A DNA stretch of 64,000 nt from Amycolatopsis pretoriensis (GCF_900107925.1 NZ_FNUJ01000005.1:1-64000); one strand, 5' to 3'. Numbered from the stretch's first letter, positions 47,978 to 56,765 are shown. A program made the numbers and translations. Notes: generated by a model not told the origin, from the letters alone.

Positions 47978-48191
47978 AAACGACGGAGAGCGTGCTTCGA
48001 GCACATTCGGCGTGCGGTACTTGTGGCTGGTTTGCGTGGTCCAGTTCTCTTTGCTCGTCGCCGTGGTGGCAGGCGTCGTGAAGAAGGCAACGGGGGTTTC
48101 GGCGTGGGACGCGGTGTTGTTCGGGGGTGGGGCTTTCTGCGTCGTGATCGGCCTCTGTCTCACGGTGCGTCAGGCACTGCGGCAGTCCTGA
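47967..48191 (+). CDS. Two-span small membrane protein
   Basis: A 74-residue protein with two membrane helices (about 18-38 WLVCVVQFSLLVAVVAGVV and 47-66 AVLFGGGAFCVVIGLCLTV). It overlaps the methylase gene by 11 bases, so the two are probably co-translated. No family recognised; a functional link to the methylase is inferred only from the overlap. Confidence 0.65.
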   Translation: MENENDGERASSTFGVRYLWLVCVVQFSLLVAVVAGVVKKATGVSAWDAVLFGGGAFCVVIGLCLTVRQALRQS

Positions 48192-48210
48192 TCGCGCTAG
48201 GTTGGAGTCT

Positions 48211-48846
48211 GTGGGATGGCCCGTCAAACGCGTCGACCTCGGTGAAGTCGACTATCACCGAGCCCTCGCCGACATGCGGACGTGGGTCGAGGAGCGGCAG
48301 CAGAACCTCGCCGAGGATCGGCTCTTCCTCCTCAGCCACCCGCCGATCGTCACCTACGGGCCGCGCACCAAACCCGAAGACCTTCCCGCCGGTTTGCCCG
48401 CCGTCGAGGTCGATCGGGGCGGCTTCGCCACCTACCACGGGCCCGGGCAGCTCGTCGGCTACCTCGTCGTCGATGTCAAAGCGCGTGGGCCCGTCGACAT
48501 CGTGCGGTGGCTGGAAAACGGGCTCGTCGACGCGCTAAACACCCTCGGCTTTCCTGCTGGCCGAAGGGAATCGCCGCACGGGCACTCTAGCCTCGCCGGC
48601 GTCTGGACGCCTGATCACCGCAAGGTCGCCTCCATCGGCATGCGCATCCGCCGCGGCGTCACGAGCCACGGCTTCGCGCTCAACGTCGACCCGGACATGA
48701 CAGCCTTCCACCACTTCACCGCCTGCGGACTCGCCGACGTCGCCATGGTGTCCCTCGCCGAACTCGCCGCCGAACAACAGCGAGGGACACCGACCGACGC
48801 CGAAGTGCGGGACGCCGTCTTCGAGAGCCTTACTTCAAGAAGCTGA
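48211..48846 (+). CDS. lipB: LipB-like octanoyltransferase
   Basis: A 211-residue member of the LipB family, which moves octanoate from acyl carrier protein to lipoyl domains. Motifs: GGFATYHGPGQLVGYLV (family RGGxxTYHGPGQ), KVASIGMRIRRGV then SHGFALNV, and the catalytic cysteine in FTACGLADV. It diverges at the first motif (GGF in place of GGD). No lipA is nearby, so this may be a second, divergent copy. The GTG at 48211 follows GGAG closely; TTG 48202 is possible. Confidence 0.82.
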   Translation: MGWPVKRVDLGEVDYHRALADMRTWVEERQQNLAEDRLFLLSHPPIVTYGPRTKPEDLPAGLPAVEVDRGGFATYHGPGQLVGYLVVDVKARGPVDIVRWLENGLVDALNTLGFPAGRRESPHGHSSLAGVWTPDHRKVASIGMRIRRGVTSHGFALNVDPDMTAFHHFTACGLADVAMVSLAELAAEQQRGTPTDAEVRDAVFESLTSRS

Positions 48847-50218
48847 TCACCGCGTCCCGGCCCGCGTGGCCGCGTTCGCGGTTCTGGATCGAATGGGACT
48901 CGCCCGGGACGATCACCAATTGGCCCCGCGGGGCCTGCGCCGCTTCCTCCCGAGCCCACTCCAGCGGCGTCGACAAGTCACGGTCGCCGTTCAGCAACAG
49001 CACCGGGACGTTCGGCAGCCGCGACGCCGGGTTCGAGCCCGGATGCTCGGCCGGCCATGGCAAGCAGCTCTGGATGAAGCCCTGCTGCGTCGCCACTTCC
49101 GTTGTGTACGGCCAGGTCGCCGACGCCGGCAGCGCACGCGCCGTCAGGGACAACAGCGGCTGGCGCCAGGACACCGGCGTCGCCGACGAGCCCCATGGAA
49201 AACGCTGGTCCGCGCACAACGTCGCCGCGTGCAACCCCGAGCTGAACGATGCCGGGTCGTCGCCGCCTGATTTGTACGCCTCCAGCAGCGAGTCCAGCTG
49301 TGCCGGCGAGCCCGTCCTTGCTGCGTGGAGCGCGCCGATCACGTCGCCCGCGGACGGGTTGCGGTACGTCGGGTCGACGAACTCGTACGTGACGATCAGG
49401 TCGAAGATCTTCACCCCGTCGGCCGTCCCGCGGTGGCGGACCACCCACGCCAGGTCCTGCGCCGGGTCGTAACCGCAGGCCGGGGCCACCGCGCACGCCG
49501 CGCGCAGCACCCTGGCTTCGGCCGTCATCCCCGTCAAGTACAGCGACGCCGACGCGGACGCGTGGTGCGGCAGCACCGAATCCAGCACGACCTTGCTGAC
49601 GTTGCCCGGGTGCGCGATCGCGTACCGCGCCGCCGTGAACGAGCCGTACGAGACGCCGTCCACCACCATCTTCGACGCGCCCAGCGCCTGGCGGAGCTGG
49701 TCGAAGTCCGCGACCGTCTGGTCGGTCGAATACAACGGCGCCGTGTTGCCGAGGATGCGCGCGCACTCGGTGACCGCCTCGCGCGTCGGCGTCGCGATGT
49801 CCGAACTGCCCATCTGGGCCTGCAAGCCCGGGCACCGCAGCGCGTTGGCGCCGGTGCCGCGCTGGTCCAGCGTGACGAACCGGTAGTCCTTGGCGACTTC
49901 CGGCATCCGCTGCGTCGCGATCCGCGTGATGGTTCCGACGCCGCCCTGGCCGGGACCGCCGGTCAAGAACAGCAGCACGCCCTTGGGCGCGGTCACGTTG
50001 TCCGCGGTCGCGACCGGCAGGTCGAGCGTGCCCGGTACGCGGCCGGACCGGTCGAGCGGCACGGTCAACGTCGAGCACGTGAAGCCCGGCTGGCCCGGGC
50101 ACGGATGCGGGTCCGTCAGCGTCGGTCGTCCCCCAGGACGCGCGTCGGCCGCGGCCACACCCCCGAATGCGGCAGTCAACGCCAGGACCAGCCCGGCGGT
50201 CAGCAATTTCGAACGCAT
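48830..50218 (-). CDS. Secreted alpha/beta hydrolase (S33/tripeptidyl aminopeptidase-like)
   Basis: A 462-residue secreted enzyme. A signal peptide is clear (MRSKLLTAGLVLALTAAFGG, then AAADA). The hydrolase core has the oxyanion LTGGPGQGG, the nucleophile elbow GVSYGS (S190), the acid in LLLNGDRDLSTP and the histidine in PGESHSIQN. A cap with cysteines (AACAVAPACGYD) matches the SlpD/SlpE-type tripeptidyl aminopeptidases. It probably trims peptides outside the cell. The 3' end overlaps lipB by 17 bases on the opposite strand. Confidence 0.88.
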   Translation of the reverse strand: MRSKLLTAGLVLALTAAFGGVAAADARPGGRPTLTDPHPCPGQPGFTCSTLTVPLDRSGRVPGTLDLPVATADNVTAPKGVLLFLTGGPGQGGVGTITRIATQRMPEVAKDYRFVTLDQRGTGANALRCPGLQAQMGSSDIATPTREAVTECARILGNTAPLYSTDQTVADFDQLRQALGASKMVVDGVSYGSFTAARYAIAHPGNVSKVVLDSVLPHHASASASLYLTGMTAEARVLRAACAVAPACGYDPAQDLAWVVRHRGTADGVKIFDLIVTYEFVDPTYRNPSAGDVIGALHAARTGSPAQLDSLLEAYKSGGDDPASFSSGLHAATLCADQRFPWGSSATPVSWRQPLLSLTARALPASATWPYTTEVATQQGFIQSCLPWPAEHPGSNPASRLPNVPVLLLNGDRDLSTPLEWAREEAAQAPRGQLVIVPGESHSIQNRERGHAGRDAVISFLK

Positions 50219-50279
50219 GATCCATCATCGCCACACCGGCCCGGGTGCCGCATACCCCCGAACGGCCATACTTGCGCGC

Positions 50280-50482
50280 ATGACCACAGCGCGGCTGCGG
50301 GCCTGGTGGGCCCACCGGCAGGGCCTCGACGGCACCCTCCGCGGCGCGCCGGCGGCCGAAGTCCTCGAACGGACCGGCTGGGCCCGCTCGGTCGGCGGCT
50401 CCGCGCCCTACTCGCGGCCGCGGAGAAGTACCTCGGCGTGACGCCCCGCACGCCACCGTCCGATGTGGCGCTCAGGGCCTGA
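50280..50482 (+). pseudogene. Remnant of a winged-helix DNA-binding-domain gene
   Basis: An ATG at 50280 opens MTTARLRAWWAHRQGLDGTL, ERTGWARSVGG and SAPY, the N-terminus of a common actinomycete winged-helix/DNA-binding family. After SAPY the frame becomes nonsense and ends at 50441. An adjacent frame continues LLAAAEKYLGVTPRTPPSDV to 50482. Most of the gene is missing, so I infer a large internal deletion. Confidence 0.55.
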
Positions 50483-51599
50483 CGCAGGAAATCTTCGCTC
50501 GCACCGCACCCGCCGGACTCGCTTCGCCGGCCGTGTTCGGGGCGTTGTCGCGGCGGTTGCCGTCGGAGTTCGTGACGCACAGGCGGCCGTCCGGTAGCAG
50601 CACCGGGCTCGTCGGGAACTCCAGTGGTCCCGCGTTGCGCAGCTTCGACGTCGCGTCCGCCGGGTTGCGGAAGTACTCGACGACCCGGCCGTCGCGGCGG
50701 GTCAGCACGATCGCGTTGCGCTCGTTCGCCGCCGTCCAGACGTTGCCCGCGCGGTCCACCACGATTCCGTCCGCGCCTTCCAGGTACGGGTGCTGTACGG
50801 ACACGTCGTCCAGGCACAGCGTGTCCGCCGGGAACGCCGCGTCGCAGCCGGTCGCCGCGCGGGGGCGGCCCGTGCGGTCCATCGGTACGCGCCACAGCGC
50901 GCCGCGGGCCGTGTCCGCCACCAACAGGGTTCCGTCCGCCGTGAACGCCAGGCCGTTCGCGACGATGTGCTGCGAACCCGCGGTGTCCGCCGCGGTGCGG
51001 CCGTTCGGCGTGATCGTCACCGTGCCCGGTGGCAGGCCACGCACGTCGCGGCCGAGCCCGCCGGGGATGACGTCGCTGACCAGCGGCTGCACGCGGAACT
51101 GCTCGAGCGCGACGCCGTCCGCGCCCGCTCGCCACACCCGGCCCTGGCCGGTGCCGCCATCGGAAATCCACAGCGCGCCCGACCGGTCGAACGCCAGGCC
51201 GTTCGCGCCCGGGACGCCGCTCGTGAACACCGTCGCCGCCGGTGGGTTCGCCGCGTCCGGTACGAACGACACCACCGTGTCGGCGTTCGCGACGTACAGC
51301 CGGCCTCGGCGGTCGAACGTGAGCCCGGCGGGGTTGCACGGCGCGGGGATCTTGCCGACGACCGCGGCCGGGCCGCCGGTGGCCGCGACGCGGTAGACCG
51401 GGCACGGATCCGCGCCGCGCGCCGGCGAGTAGAGGTTGCCGCGGCCGTCGGTGGTCAGGCCTTCGAGGCCCAGCGGCGAGGCGAACACCGTCTCGAACAC
51501 GGCTGGGTGCTGGGGAGACGAGACTTCACCGGCGGAAGCGCCGGAGAGCAATCCGGCGGACAGGGCGGCGGTGGCGGTCAGGACGACGGTTCGGCGCAT
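50472..51599 (-). CDS. Secreted SMP-30/gluconolactonase-like beta-propeller
   Basis: A 375-residue secreted protein. After a signal peptide (RTVVLTATAALSAGLLSGAS) there are repeated propeller blades: GLEGLTTDGRGNLYSP, GLTFDRRGRLYVANAD, GLAFDRSGALWISDGG, GLAFTADGTLLVADT and GIVVDRAGNVWTAAN. This is the SMP-30/gluconolactonase/LRE fold, whose enzymes hydrolyse lactones using a metal. The substrate is unknown. Convergent with the remnant at 50280. Confidence 0.85.
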   Translation of the reverse strand: MRRTVVLTATAALSAGLLSGASAGEVSSPQHPAVFETVFASPLGLEGLTTDGRGNLYSPARGADPCPVYRVAATGGPAAVVGKIPAPCNPAGLTFDRRGRLYVANADTVVSFVPDAANPPAATVFTSGVPGANGLAFDRSGALWISDGGTGQGRVWRAGADGVALEQFRVQPLVSDVIPGGLGRDVRGLPPGTVTITPNGRTAADTAGSQHIVANGLAFTADGTLLVADTARGALWRVPMDRTGRPRAATGCDAAFPADTLCLDDVSVQHPYLEGADGIVVDRAGNVWTAANERNAIVLTRRDGRVVEYFRNPADATSKLRNAGPLEFPTSPVLLPDGRLCVTNSDGNRRDNAPNTAGEASPAGAVRAKISCVRP

Positions 51600-51651
51600 G
51601 CAGGGCCTCCGTTTTGTCGGATTTCCTGCCTACGCCGCCGCGTCCGGCCCG

Positions 51652-52290
51652 TCAAGGCCAGAGGCGCTCGCGGACCCAGCCGCCGTCGGTCTTGCGGTAC
51701 CGCAGCCGCACGTGCCGGCGGTCGTGACTGGCCTGCCAGAACTCGACCTCGTCCGGGTCGACGAGGTACCGCGTCCACGTTTCCGGGGCCACTTCGGGGT
51801 TTTCCTCGACCCAGCGCTCCGCTTCCGCGGCCGCCGCGTCGAGGTCCGCCGGGTCGTTCAGCACCTGTGACTGGTGCCCGATGAACGCCTCGACGCGCGA
51901 CGCGGGCGGCCGCGCCAGGAAGTCCGCCGCGGACACCTCGGGCGCCGCGGGGGAGACCGGGCCGCGCAACCGGACCTGGCGGCCGCGGCCGGGCCAGAAG
52001 AACGTCAGCGCCGCACGCGGATCCTTGCGCAGCTGCAGGCCTTTCGGGCTTTCCGAGCTGGTCGCGACGGCCCAGCCGGCCGGGCCGACGTCCTTGAGGA
52101 TGACGACCCGCGCGTCCGGCGCGCCATCGGCGTCCACTGTGGACAGGGTGACGGCGTGCGGCGCCAGCACGTGCTCACCGGCTTCGGTCAGCCACTCGAC
52201 GAACAGTGTCCGCGGGTCCGCGGCGGCCGTTTCCGGCGTGAACACGGGAAGTTCTTCGGGGAACGACGGCCATCCGCGCAACGCGACCAT
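51652..52290 (-). CDS. Pyridoxamine 5'-phosphate oxidase-like FMN protein
   Basis: A 212-residue split-barrel flavoprotein. FMN-binding segments ARVVILKDV, PRAALTFFWPGRGRQVRLRG and SRVEAFIGHQSQVL and a PdxH-type C-terminal dimerisation region (EVEFWQASHDRRHVRLRYR, WVRERLWP) are present. PdxH oxidises pyridoxamine phosphate to pyridoxal phosphate. The family RK loop here reads SESPKG instead of YESRKG, so PdxH activity is likely but not certain. ATG 52290; the next gene upstream starts 2 bases away from its end. Confidence 0.82.
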   Translation of the reverse strand: MVALRGWPSFPEELPVFTPETAAADPRTLFVEWLTEAGEHVLAPHAVTLSTVDADGAPDARVVILKDVGPAGWAVATSSESPKGLQLRKDPRAALTFFWPGRGRQVRLRGPVSPAAPEVSAADFLARPPASRVEAFIGHQSQVLNDPADLDAAAAEAERWVEENPEVAPETWTRYLVDPDEVEFWQASHDRRHVRLRYRKTDGGWVRERLWP

Positions 52291-52291
52291 G

Positions 52292-52915
52292 TCAGTAACC
52301 GTACGGCTGCTGTCCCGGCGGCGGGTAGCCGGGCGCGGGCGGTCCGGCGGCCGGCGGGGGCGGCACCTGCGGCGCGCCCATCGGCGGCTGCTGCTGAACT
52401 TGCGCCTGCTGCCACTGCACCTGCTGGTAGGCCTCGGCGGGCGGCGGGAAGCAGAACGTCAGCTTGGCGCGGATCGCGCCGTGCATCGCCGCGCCCCACA
52501 TCTTCCCGCCGGTGAACGCGTACGTCTGGCCGGCGGTGAGGTCCACCGCGACCATCCGCGTCTCGCCGCCGAACTGGTTGCTCGTCTTCGCCGACGCCGC
52601 CTGCGCGGCGTCCGGGTACACGTGCTGGCCGACGAGCCCGGCGATCACGACCGAGGCCGCGGTCCAGCCCATGGTGCCGACCAGGTTGGCGCGCGCGTAC
52701 TGCGTGGCGCGGCCGGTGAAGTCGTACAGCGCGGCCGCGTTGATCTCGGGGACGGCCGCCGCGATGACGCAGTAGTTCATCGTCGAGAGCATCACCGACT
52801 CGGCGAACAACCCGACGGGGCAGAGCGCGGGCCCGATCTGCACGGTCCCGAAGTTGCCGCCGGACCGCTGGATGCGCTCGGCCACCACGCCGAGGTACTG
52901 CTCGGGGGTAAGCAC
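52292..52915 (-). CDS. Hypothetical protein with proline/glutamine-rich tail
   Basis: A 207-residue protein. The first 155 residues form a folded domain with alternating hydrophobic and small residues (VGLFAESVMLSTMNYCVIAA, ANLVGTMGWTAASVVIAGLV), and the last 50 are rich in P, Q, A and Y (QQPPMGAPQVPPPPAAG). No family recognised. No signal peptide is visible. One base separates it from the PdxH-like gene, so they may be co-transcribed. Confidence 0.7.
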   Translation of the reverse strand: MLTPEQYLGVVAERIQRSGGNFGTVQIGPALCPVGLFAESVMLSTMNYCVIAAAVPEINAAALYDFTGRATQYARANLVGTMGWTAASVVIAGLVGQHVYPDAAQAASAKTSNQFGGETRMVAVDLTAGQTYAFTGGKMWGAAMHGAIRAKLTFCFPPPAEAYQQVQWQQAQVQQQPPMGAPQVPPPPAAGPPAPGYPPPGQQPYGY

Positions 52916-52997
52916 GACGCCATCGTCGCACGCCCCGCGGTCACGTCGACTTCAGCCAGCGGTTTTCACACATGCTTCATGGTTGACTGTGCGCGCT

Positions 52998-53531
52998 ATG
53001 CGACGACTCGTACTTCTCGCGCCCGCCGTGGTCCTGCTGGCGGGCTGCGGCCCGACCCTCGTGGCCGGCACCGCGACCCCCAGCTCCCCGTCGGCGTCGG
53101 CCGGCACGACGGCCGGTTCGGAGCTGCCGCCGGACCCCCAGCCGGCCGCGACCGAGGACTGCCCGTACCTCGACAGCGAGTTCGTGGCGGACTCGAACGG
53201 CCAGCACGTGTCGAAGGTGCGGATCTCGGCGGACCAGCCGCACCCGGCGTGCTTCTTCTACCGCCCGGACGGGAAGGTCCAGCTCACTGTCCGTGTCTAC
53301 GTCGGCGACGCGAAAACGGCGACGGCGTTGGTCAACAAGGCGGCGCCGGTCGACTCGTCGAACCCGGCCAGCGACCCTTCCGGCTGGAAGGGCGGCTACG
53401 AATCGACCGACGACGGCGCTGTTTACGCGGTGGCGAAGGGGTCCGCGGCGGTCATCGCGACCACCAACCAGAAGCAGAGCGTAAAGGCACGCACAGTGGT
53501 CAAGAAGGCTATCGCTGCCCTGAAGCTCTAG
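52998..53531 (+). CDS. DUF3558-type lipoprotein
   Basis: A 177-residue lipoprotein. The signal peptide ends in the lipobox VVLLAGC (Cys17), so the protein should be anchored at the outer face of the membrane. A Ser/Thr/Pro-rich linker (about 20-45) precedes the folded domain, which includes CPYLDSEFV, ACFFYRPDGKVQLTVRVYVG and a C-terminal TVVKKAIAALKL. The family is common in actinobacteria, without known function. Confidence 0.8.
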   Translation: MRRLVLLAPAVVLLAGCGPTLVAGTATPSSPSASAGTTAGSELPPDPQPAATEDCPYLDSEFVADSNGQHVSKVRISADQPHPACFFYRPDGKVQLTVRVYVGDAKTATALVNKAAPVDSSNPASDPSGWKGGYESTDDGAVYAVAKGSAAVIATTNQKQSVKARTVVKKAIAALKL

Positions 53532-53678
53532 GTAGCGGGCTCCACACGGGTGAGTGATGTTGATCTTGTATTACCCTGTGCGTCACGCGCAGGCTTCGTG
53601 GACTCGCGCACCGCAGCCATCGGGGGATCCCCACCCCGGGGGCCGGGCACAAAATCTGCAACGCAAAGGACAAGATTC

Positions 53679-54131
53679 GTGGCTGACACCCTCAAGGACA
53701 TCCTGCTCGACTCCAGCCGTCGTCCGGCTGTCGTGACCGACTTCGAGACCCTCGTCGACGCCGAGGTCTCGGACAAGGGCGGCGTTTCGGGTGCCGTCGT
53801 GAAGACCGGCTTCGCCGCGGTCAAGAAGATCAAGCCGGGCATCATCCCCTCGGCCGTCGACACGCTGCTGCCCGACTTCGCCACCGCGCTCGAGCCGTTC
53901 TACGGCGACTACCGCGCCAAGGGCGGCAACGACTTCGGTGCCTACCTGACCAGCCGCTCGGACGAGGCTTCCGACGCGCTGCTGAGCGTCACCGACTCGC
54001 GCGCCGAGCGCAGCAGCCGGGACAGCATCAAGAAGGTCTACTCGAAGCTGCGCCCGAACGGCAAGAAGAACGTCGAAGAGGCGCTGCCCCGCCTGGGCCA
54101 GCTCATCGACAAGCACACCGCGAACGCCTGA
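53679..54131 (+). CDS. DUF6918-family protein
   Basis: A 150-residue soluble helical protein: TLKDILLDSSRRPAVVTDFE, AVVKTGFAAVKKIKPGI and KVYSKLRPNGKKNVEEALP. It matches a conserved actinobacterial family (recalled as DUF6918) of unknown function. The GTG at 53679 has AAAGGAC about 8 bases upstream. Confidence 0.75.
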   Translation: MADTLKDILLDSSRRPAVVTDFETLVDAEVSDKGGVSGAVVKTGFAAVKKIKPGIIPSAVDTLLPDFATALEPFYGDYRAKGGNDFGAYLTSRSDEASDALLSVTDSRAERSSRDSIKKVYSKLRPNGKKNVEEALPRLGQLIDKHTANA

Positions 54132-54145
54132 TCGCACGCACGACT

Positions 54146-54183
54146 GAAGAGGCCCCTCGGGTGCACGCCCGAGGGGCCTCTTC
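54146..54183. terminator. Bidirectional terminator hairpin
   Basis: A perfect 16-bp stem, GAAGAGGCCCCTCGGG (54146-54161) with CCCGAGGGGCCTCTTC (54168-54183), sits between the convergent genes at 53679 and 54193. Confidence 0.9.
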
Positions 54184-54192
54184 GCGTCCGGT

Positions 54193-54729
54193 TCAGTTCT
54201 TCTTCTCGGCGGGCGCCGGGGACGGCGCCTTGCCGTTCGCCTGCGGGCTCGGCTTCGCCGCTTCGGCGGGCTTCGGCGCGGGCGGGGTGGCCTTCGGCGG
54301 CGCGGGGGCGACCGGCGGCTCCTGCTTCGACCGGAGCGCGTAGGCCGCACCGGCACCGACCACGACCAGACCGAGCAGCCACGGCCACTTGCGACGGCTG
54401 CGCGTGCCCTTCGCCGCGGCCTTCGCCTCGACGAGAGCGGCGGCGAAGTCCTTCTTCGCGGCCTTGAAGTCCTTCTTGCCGCGACGCTTCGAGTCGCCGG
54501 CGGCCTTCGCGGCCTTGATGGCGGCCTTCTTCGCCTTGCGGCCCGGCTTGCGCAGCTCGGAGAGCCGGGCGAGGGCCTCCTGGCGGGCAGCCTTCGAGCT
54601 CTTCTTGAGCTCCTTGCGGGTGAGCTCGGTCTTCTTCGCGAGCTGCTTCTGCGCGCGCCGGCCCTGCTTGACACCCTCGGAGAGGAGTTTGTCGGCGGTC
54701 TCGGCGGCCTGGGCTGTCGCCCGGGACAT
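54193..54729 (-). CDS. Lysine/alanine-rich single-span membrane protein
   Basis: A 178-residue protein. About 110 residues of highly charged helix (AKKTELTRKELKKSSKAARQ, KAKKAAIKAAKAAGDSKRRG) resemble histone-like tails. A single membrane helix follows (about 118-135, WPWLLGLVVVGAGAAYAL), then an Ala/Pro-rich end. A nucleic acid- or polyphosphate-binding membrane protein is possible, but I know of no characterised homologue. ATG 54729 has GAGGTG 6 bases upstream. Confidence 0.75.
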   Translation of the reverse strand: MSRATAQAAETADKLLSEGVKQGRRAQKQLAKKTELTRKELKKSSKAARQEALARLSELRKPGRKAKKAAIKAAKAAGDSKRRGKKDFKAAKKDFAAALVEAKAAAKGTRSRRKWPWLLGLVVVGAGAAYALRSKQEPPVAPAPPKATPPAPKPAEAAKPSPQANGKAPSPAPAEKKN

Positions 54730-54826
54730 GGACTTCACCTCATCATTCGTTTTGACACTGCTCTGTTACCCGTAACCTATCGTGCCCCTTTTCGCCGCCG
54801 CCCGCTGCTGATGGCACGATGAACCT

Positions 54827-55336
54827 GTGAAAGCGACGCTGCACACCAACCAGGGTGACATCAACCTGAACCTCCTCCCCGACCACGCGCCGAAGACGGT
54901 CGCGAACTTCGTCGGGCTCGCGGAAGGCACCAAGGAGTACACCCAGCCGAACGCGGCGGGCACGAACTCCGGCCCCTTCTACGACGGTTCGATCTTCCAC
55001 CGGGTCATCGACGGCTTCATGCTGCAGGGCGGCGACCCGACCGGCACCGGCCGCGGCGGCCCCGGCTACAAGTTCGGCGACGAGTTCCACCCGGAGCTGC
55101 AGTTCAGCAAGCCGTACCTGTTGGCCATGGCCAACGCGGGGCCCGGCACGAACGGCTCGCAGTTCTTCATCACGGTCGCGCCGACCACCCACCTGAACTT
55201 CCGGCACACGATCTTCGGCGAGGTGGCCGACCAGGAGTCGCGCAACGTCGTCGACGCGATCGCGCGCACCTCGACCGGCCCGGCGGACCGTCCGCTGACC
55301 GACGTCGTCATCGAGAAGGTCACCATCGAGCACTGA
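54827..55336 (+). CDS. ppiA: Peptidyl-prolyl cis-trans isomerase (cyclophilin)
   Basis: A 169-residue cyclophilin that catalyses proline isomerisation during folding. Key motifs are FHRVIDGFMLQGGDPTGTG (catalytic arginine in FHR), LLAMANAGPGTNGSQFFIT and HTIFGEV. No signal peptide, so cytoplasmic. The position between the gyrA neighbourhood and crgA matches M. tuberculosis ppiA (Rv0009). GTG start at 54827. Confidence 0.95.
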   Translation: MKATLHTNQGDINLNLLPDHAPKTVANFVGLAEGTKEYTQPNAAGTNSGPFYDGSIFHRVIDGFMLQGGDPTGTGRGGPGYKFGDEFHPELQFSKPYLLAMANAGPGTNGSQFFITVAPTTHLNFRHTIFGEVADQESRNVVDAIARTSTGPADRPLTDVVIEKVTIEH

Positions 55337-55374
55337 CGGTTCCTCGACGGGAGTTTCGGTAGGTTGGTGACATC

Positions 55375-56334
55375 GTGAACCAACCGCCGAACCCCGCCGC
55401 CGAGCAAGCCGCGCTGCCCGGGTGCTGGTGGCACCCGAACCGCCCGACCGGACTGAGCTGTTCCCGGTGCGGGCGTCCGGCGTGCCCGGATTGCCTCCGT
55501 GAAGCCCCCGTCGGCTTCCAGTGCACCGACTGCGTCCACTCCGGCACCCAGCAGCAACGCCGGCAGCACCGCGACTACCAGGAAGCCGGGTTCGGCCAGC
55601 GCACTGTCTTCGGCGCGCGGCTGTCCCAGTCGGTGCTCGTCACCCAGGCCATCCTCGCGGTGAACGTCCTGGTCTTCCTGCTGACGGTCGTGCAGGCGGG
55701 CAGCCTCACCGACAACGACCTGTCGTCGGCGTTCCAGCACGGCGCCCTCTACGGCGACGCGACCCTCGGCCACGGCGAGTGGTGGCGCGTCCTGACCAAC
55801 GGGTTCCTGCACTACGGCCCCCTCCACATCGCGGTCAACATGTTCTCGCTGTGGATGATCGGCCGGTCGCTGGAGCAGGTCTGCGGCCGCGGCCGCTACC
55901 TAGCGCTCTACTTCGTCTCGATGCTCGGCGCGTCGGCGTCCGTGCTGCTGTTCGCCGACCCCGCCGGGTTCCCCGGCACGGCGGGCGCGTCCGGTGCGCT
56001 GTTCGGCCTGATGGGCGCGTACGCGGTCACCGTGCTGAAGCTGCGCCTGAACCCCACCGGCCTGCTCATCACGCTGGCGCTGAACGCGTTCATCACGTTC
56101 GGCATCCCGGGCATTTCGATCTGGGCGCACGTCGGCGGCCTGGTGACCGGGGCGCTGGTCACCGTCGCGCTGCTCTACGCCCCGCAGGCCGGCCAGGCGC
56201 GCTGGCAGGCGATCGGCATCGGCATCATCACCGTCGCGATCCTCGGCCTGATCGTCTACAAGGGGTCGCAGTTCACGGCCGAGACCTGCCAGTACGTGCA
56301 GTTCCCGTTCGGCCGGTACTACGTCTGCCGCTAG
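55375..56334 (+). CDS. Rhomboid-family intramembrane serine protease with N-terminal zinc finger
   Basis: A 319-residue rhomboid. An N-terminal cysteine-rich zinc-binding region (CWWHPNRPTGLSCSRCGRPA, CPDC, CTDC) precedes about six membrane helices. The catalytic serine is S206 in GASGALFG and the histidine is H252 in WAHVGG. It cleaves within or near membrane segments; substrates are unknown. GTG start at 55375 after TCGGTAGGTTGG. It is downstream of ppiA. Confidence 0.9.
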   Translation: MNQPPNPAAEQAALPGCWWHPNRPTGLSCSRCGRPACPDCLREAPVGFQCTDCVHSGTQQQRRQHRDYQEAGFGQRTVFGARLSQSVLVTQAILAVNVLVFLLTVVQAGSLTDNDLSSAFQHGALYGDATLGHGEWWRVLTNGFLHYGPLHIAVNMFSLWMIGRSLEQVCGRGRYLALYFVSMLGASASVLLFADPAGFPGTAGASGALFGLMGAYAVTVLKLRLNPTGLLITLALNAFITFGIPGISIWAHVGGLVTGALVTVALLYAPQAGQARWQAIGIGIITVAILGLIVYKGSQFTAETCQYVQFPFGRYYVCR

Positions 56335-56765
56335 CCGCGCGCACGCAGGGTGCTGAGGACGTCCAGGACGTCGCGGGGGTCCTCGCCGAGGTCGAGCCAG
56401 CCGAAGACGTACAGCTCGTCTTCGTGCTCGACCTCGAGCGTGACGCCGTCGCGGCCCAGCCGGCGGGTGGTGCGCAGCCGGGTGCGGGTCTGCGCCCACG
56501 GCAGCCGGTGCGTGCCGCCGAGCGTCCGCGCCACCAGGCCCTCGGTGCCCGCGGCCAGCCGGGGCCGGACGAGCGTCGAGTGCGCGGCGAAGGCGCCGAC
56601 GGCCACCGTGGCCAGCGCGAACAGCACCAAGCCGCCGCGGTCGCCGGTGAGGGCGTCGGCCACCACGCCGATCAGCAGCAACGCGGTGACCGCCCACGCC
56701 GATACCACAAGGGCCCGACGCGGCGCCCACGAGGTGGGGTAGTTATCCACAGGGGTTATCCACAC
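56331..56765 (-). CDS. PH-domain membrane protein
   Basis: A 144-residue protein with two membrane helices (about 19-35 and 45-62) and a C-terminal bacterial PH-type domain (AAGTEGLVARTLGGTHRLPW, GVTLEVEHEDELYVFGWLDL). It corresponds in position to Rv0010c. Two perfect TTATCCACA boxes (56743-56751 and 56756-56764) lie inside its first codons. The GTG start and exact N-terminus are uncertain. The stop overlaps the rhomboid stop by 4 bases, convergently. Confidence 0.8.
   Translation of the reverse strand: MWITPVDNYPTSWAPRRALVVSAWAVTALLLIGVVADALTGDRGGLVLFALATVAVGAFAAHSTLVRPRLAAGTEGLVARTLGGTHRLPWAQTRTRLRTTRRLGRDGVTLEVEHEDELYVFGWLDLGEDPRDVLDVLSTLRARG
56743..56764. promoter_or_regulatory. Two perfect DnaA boxes
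   Basis: TTATCCACA at 56743-56751 and at 56756-56764, in the same orientation, 13 bases apart. Confidence 0.55.

Noticed and set aside
53554-53736. A plus-strand frame between the lipoprotein and the DUF6918-family gene.
   Set aside because: It overlaps the start of the better-supported gene and has no ribosome-binding site or coding-like composition.
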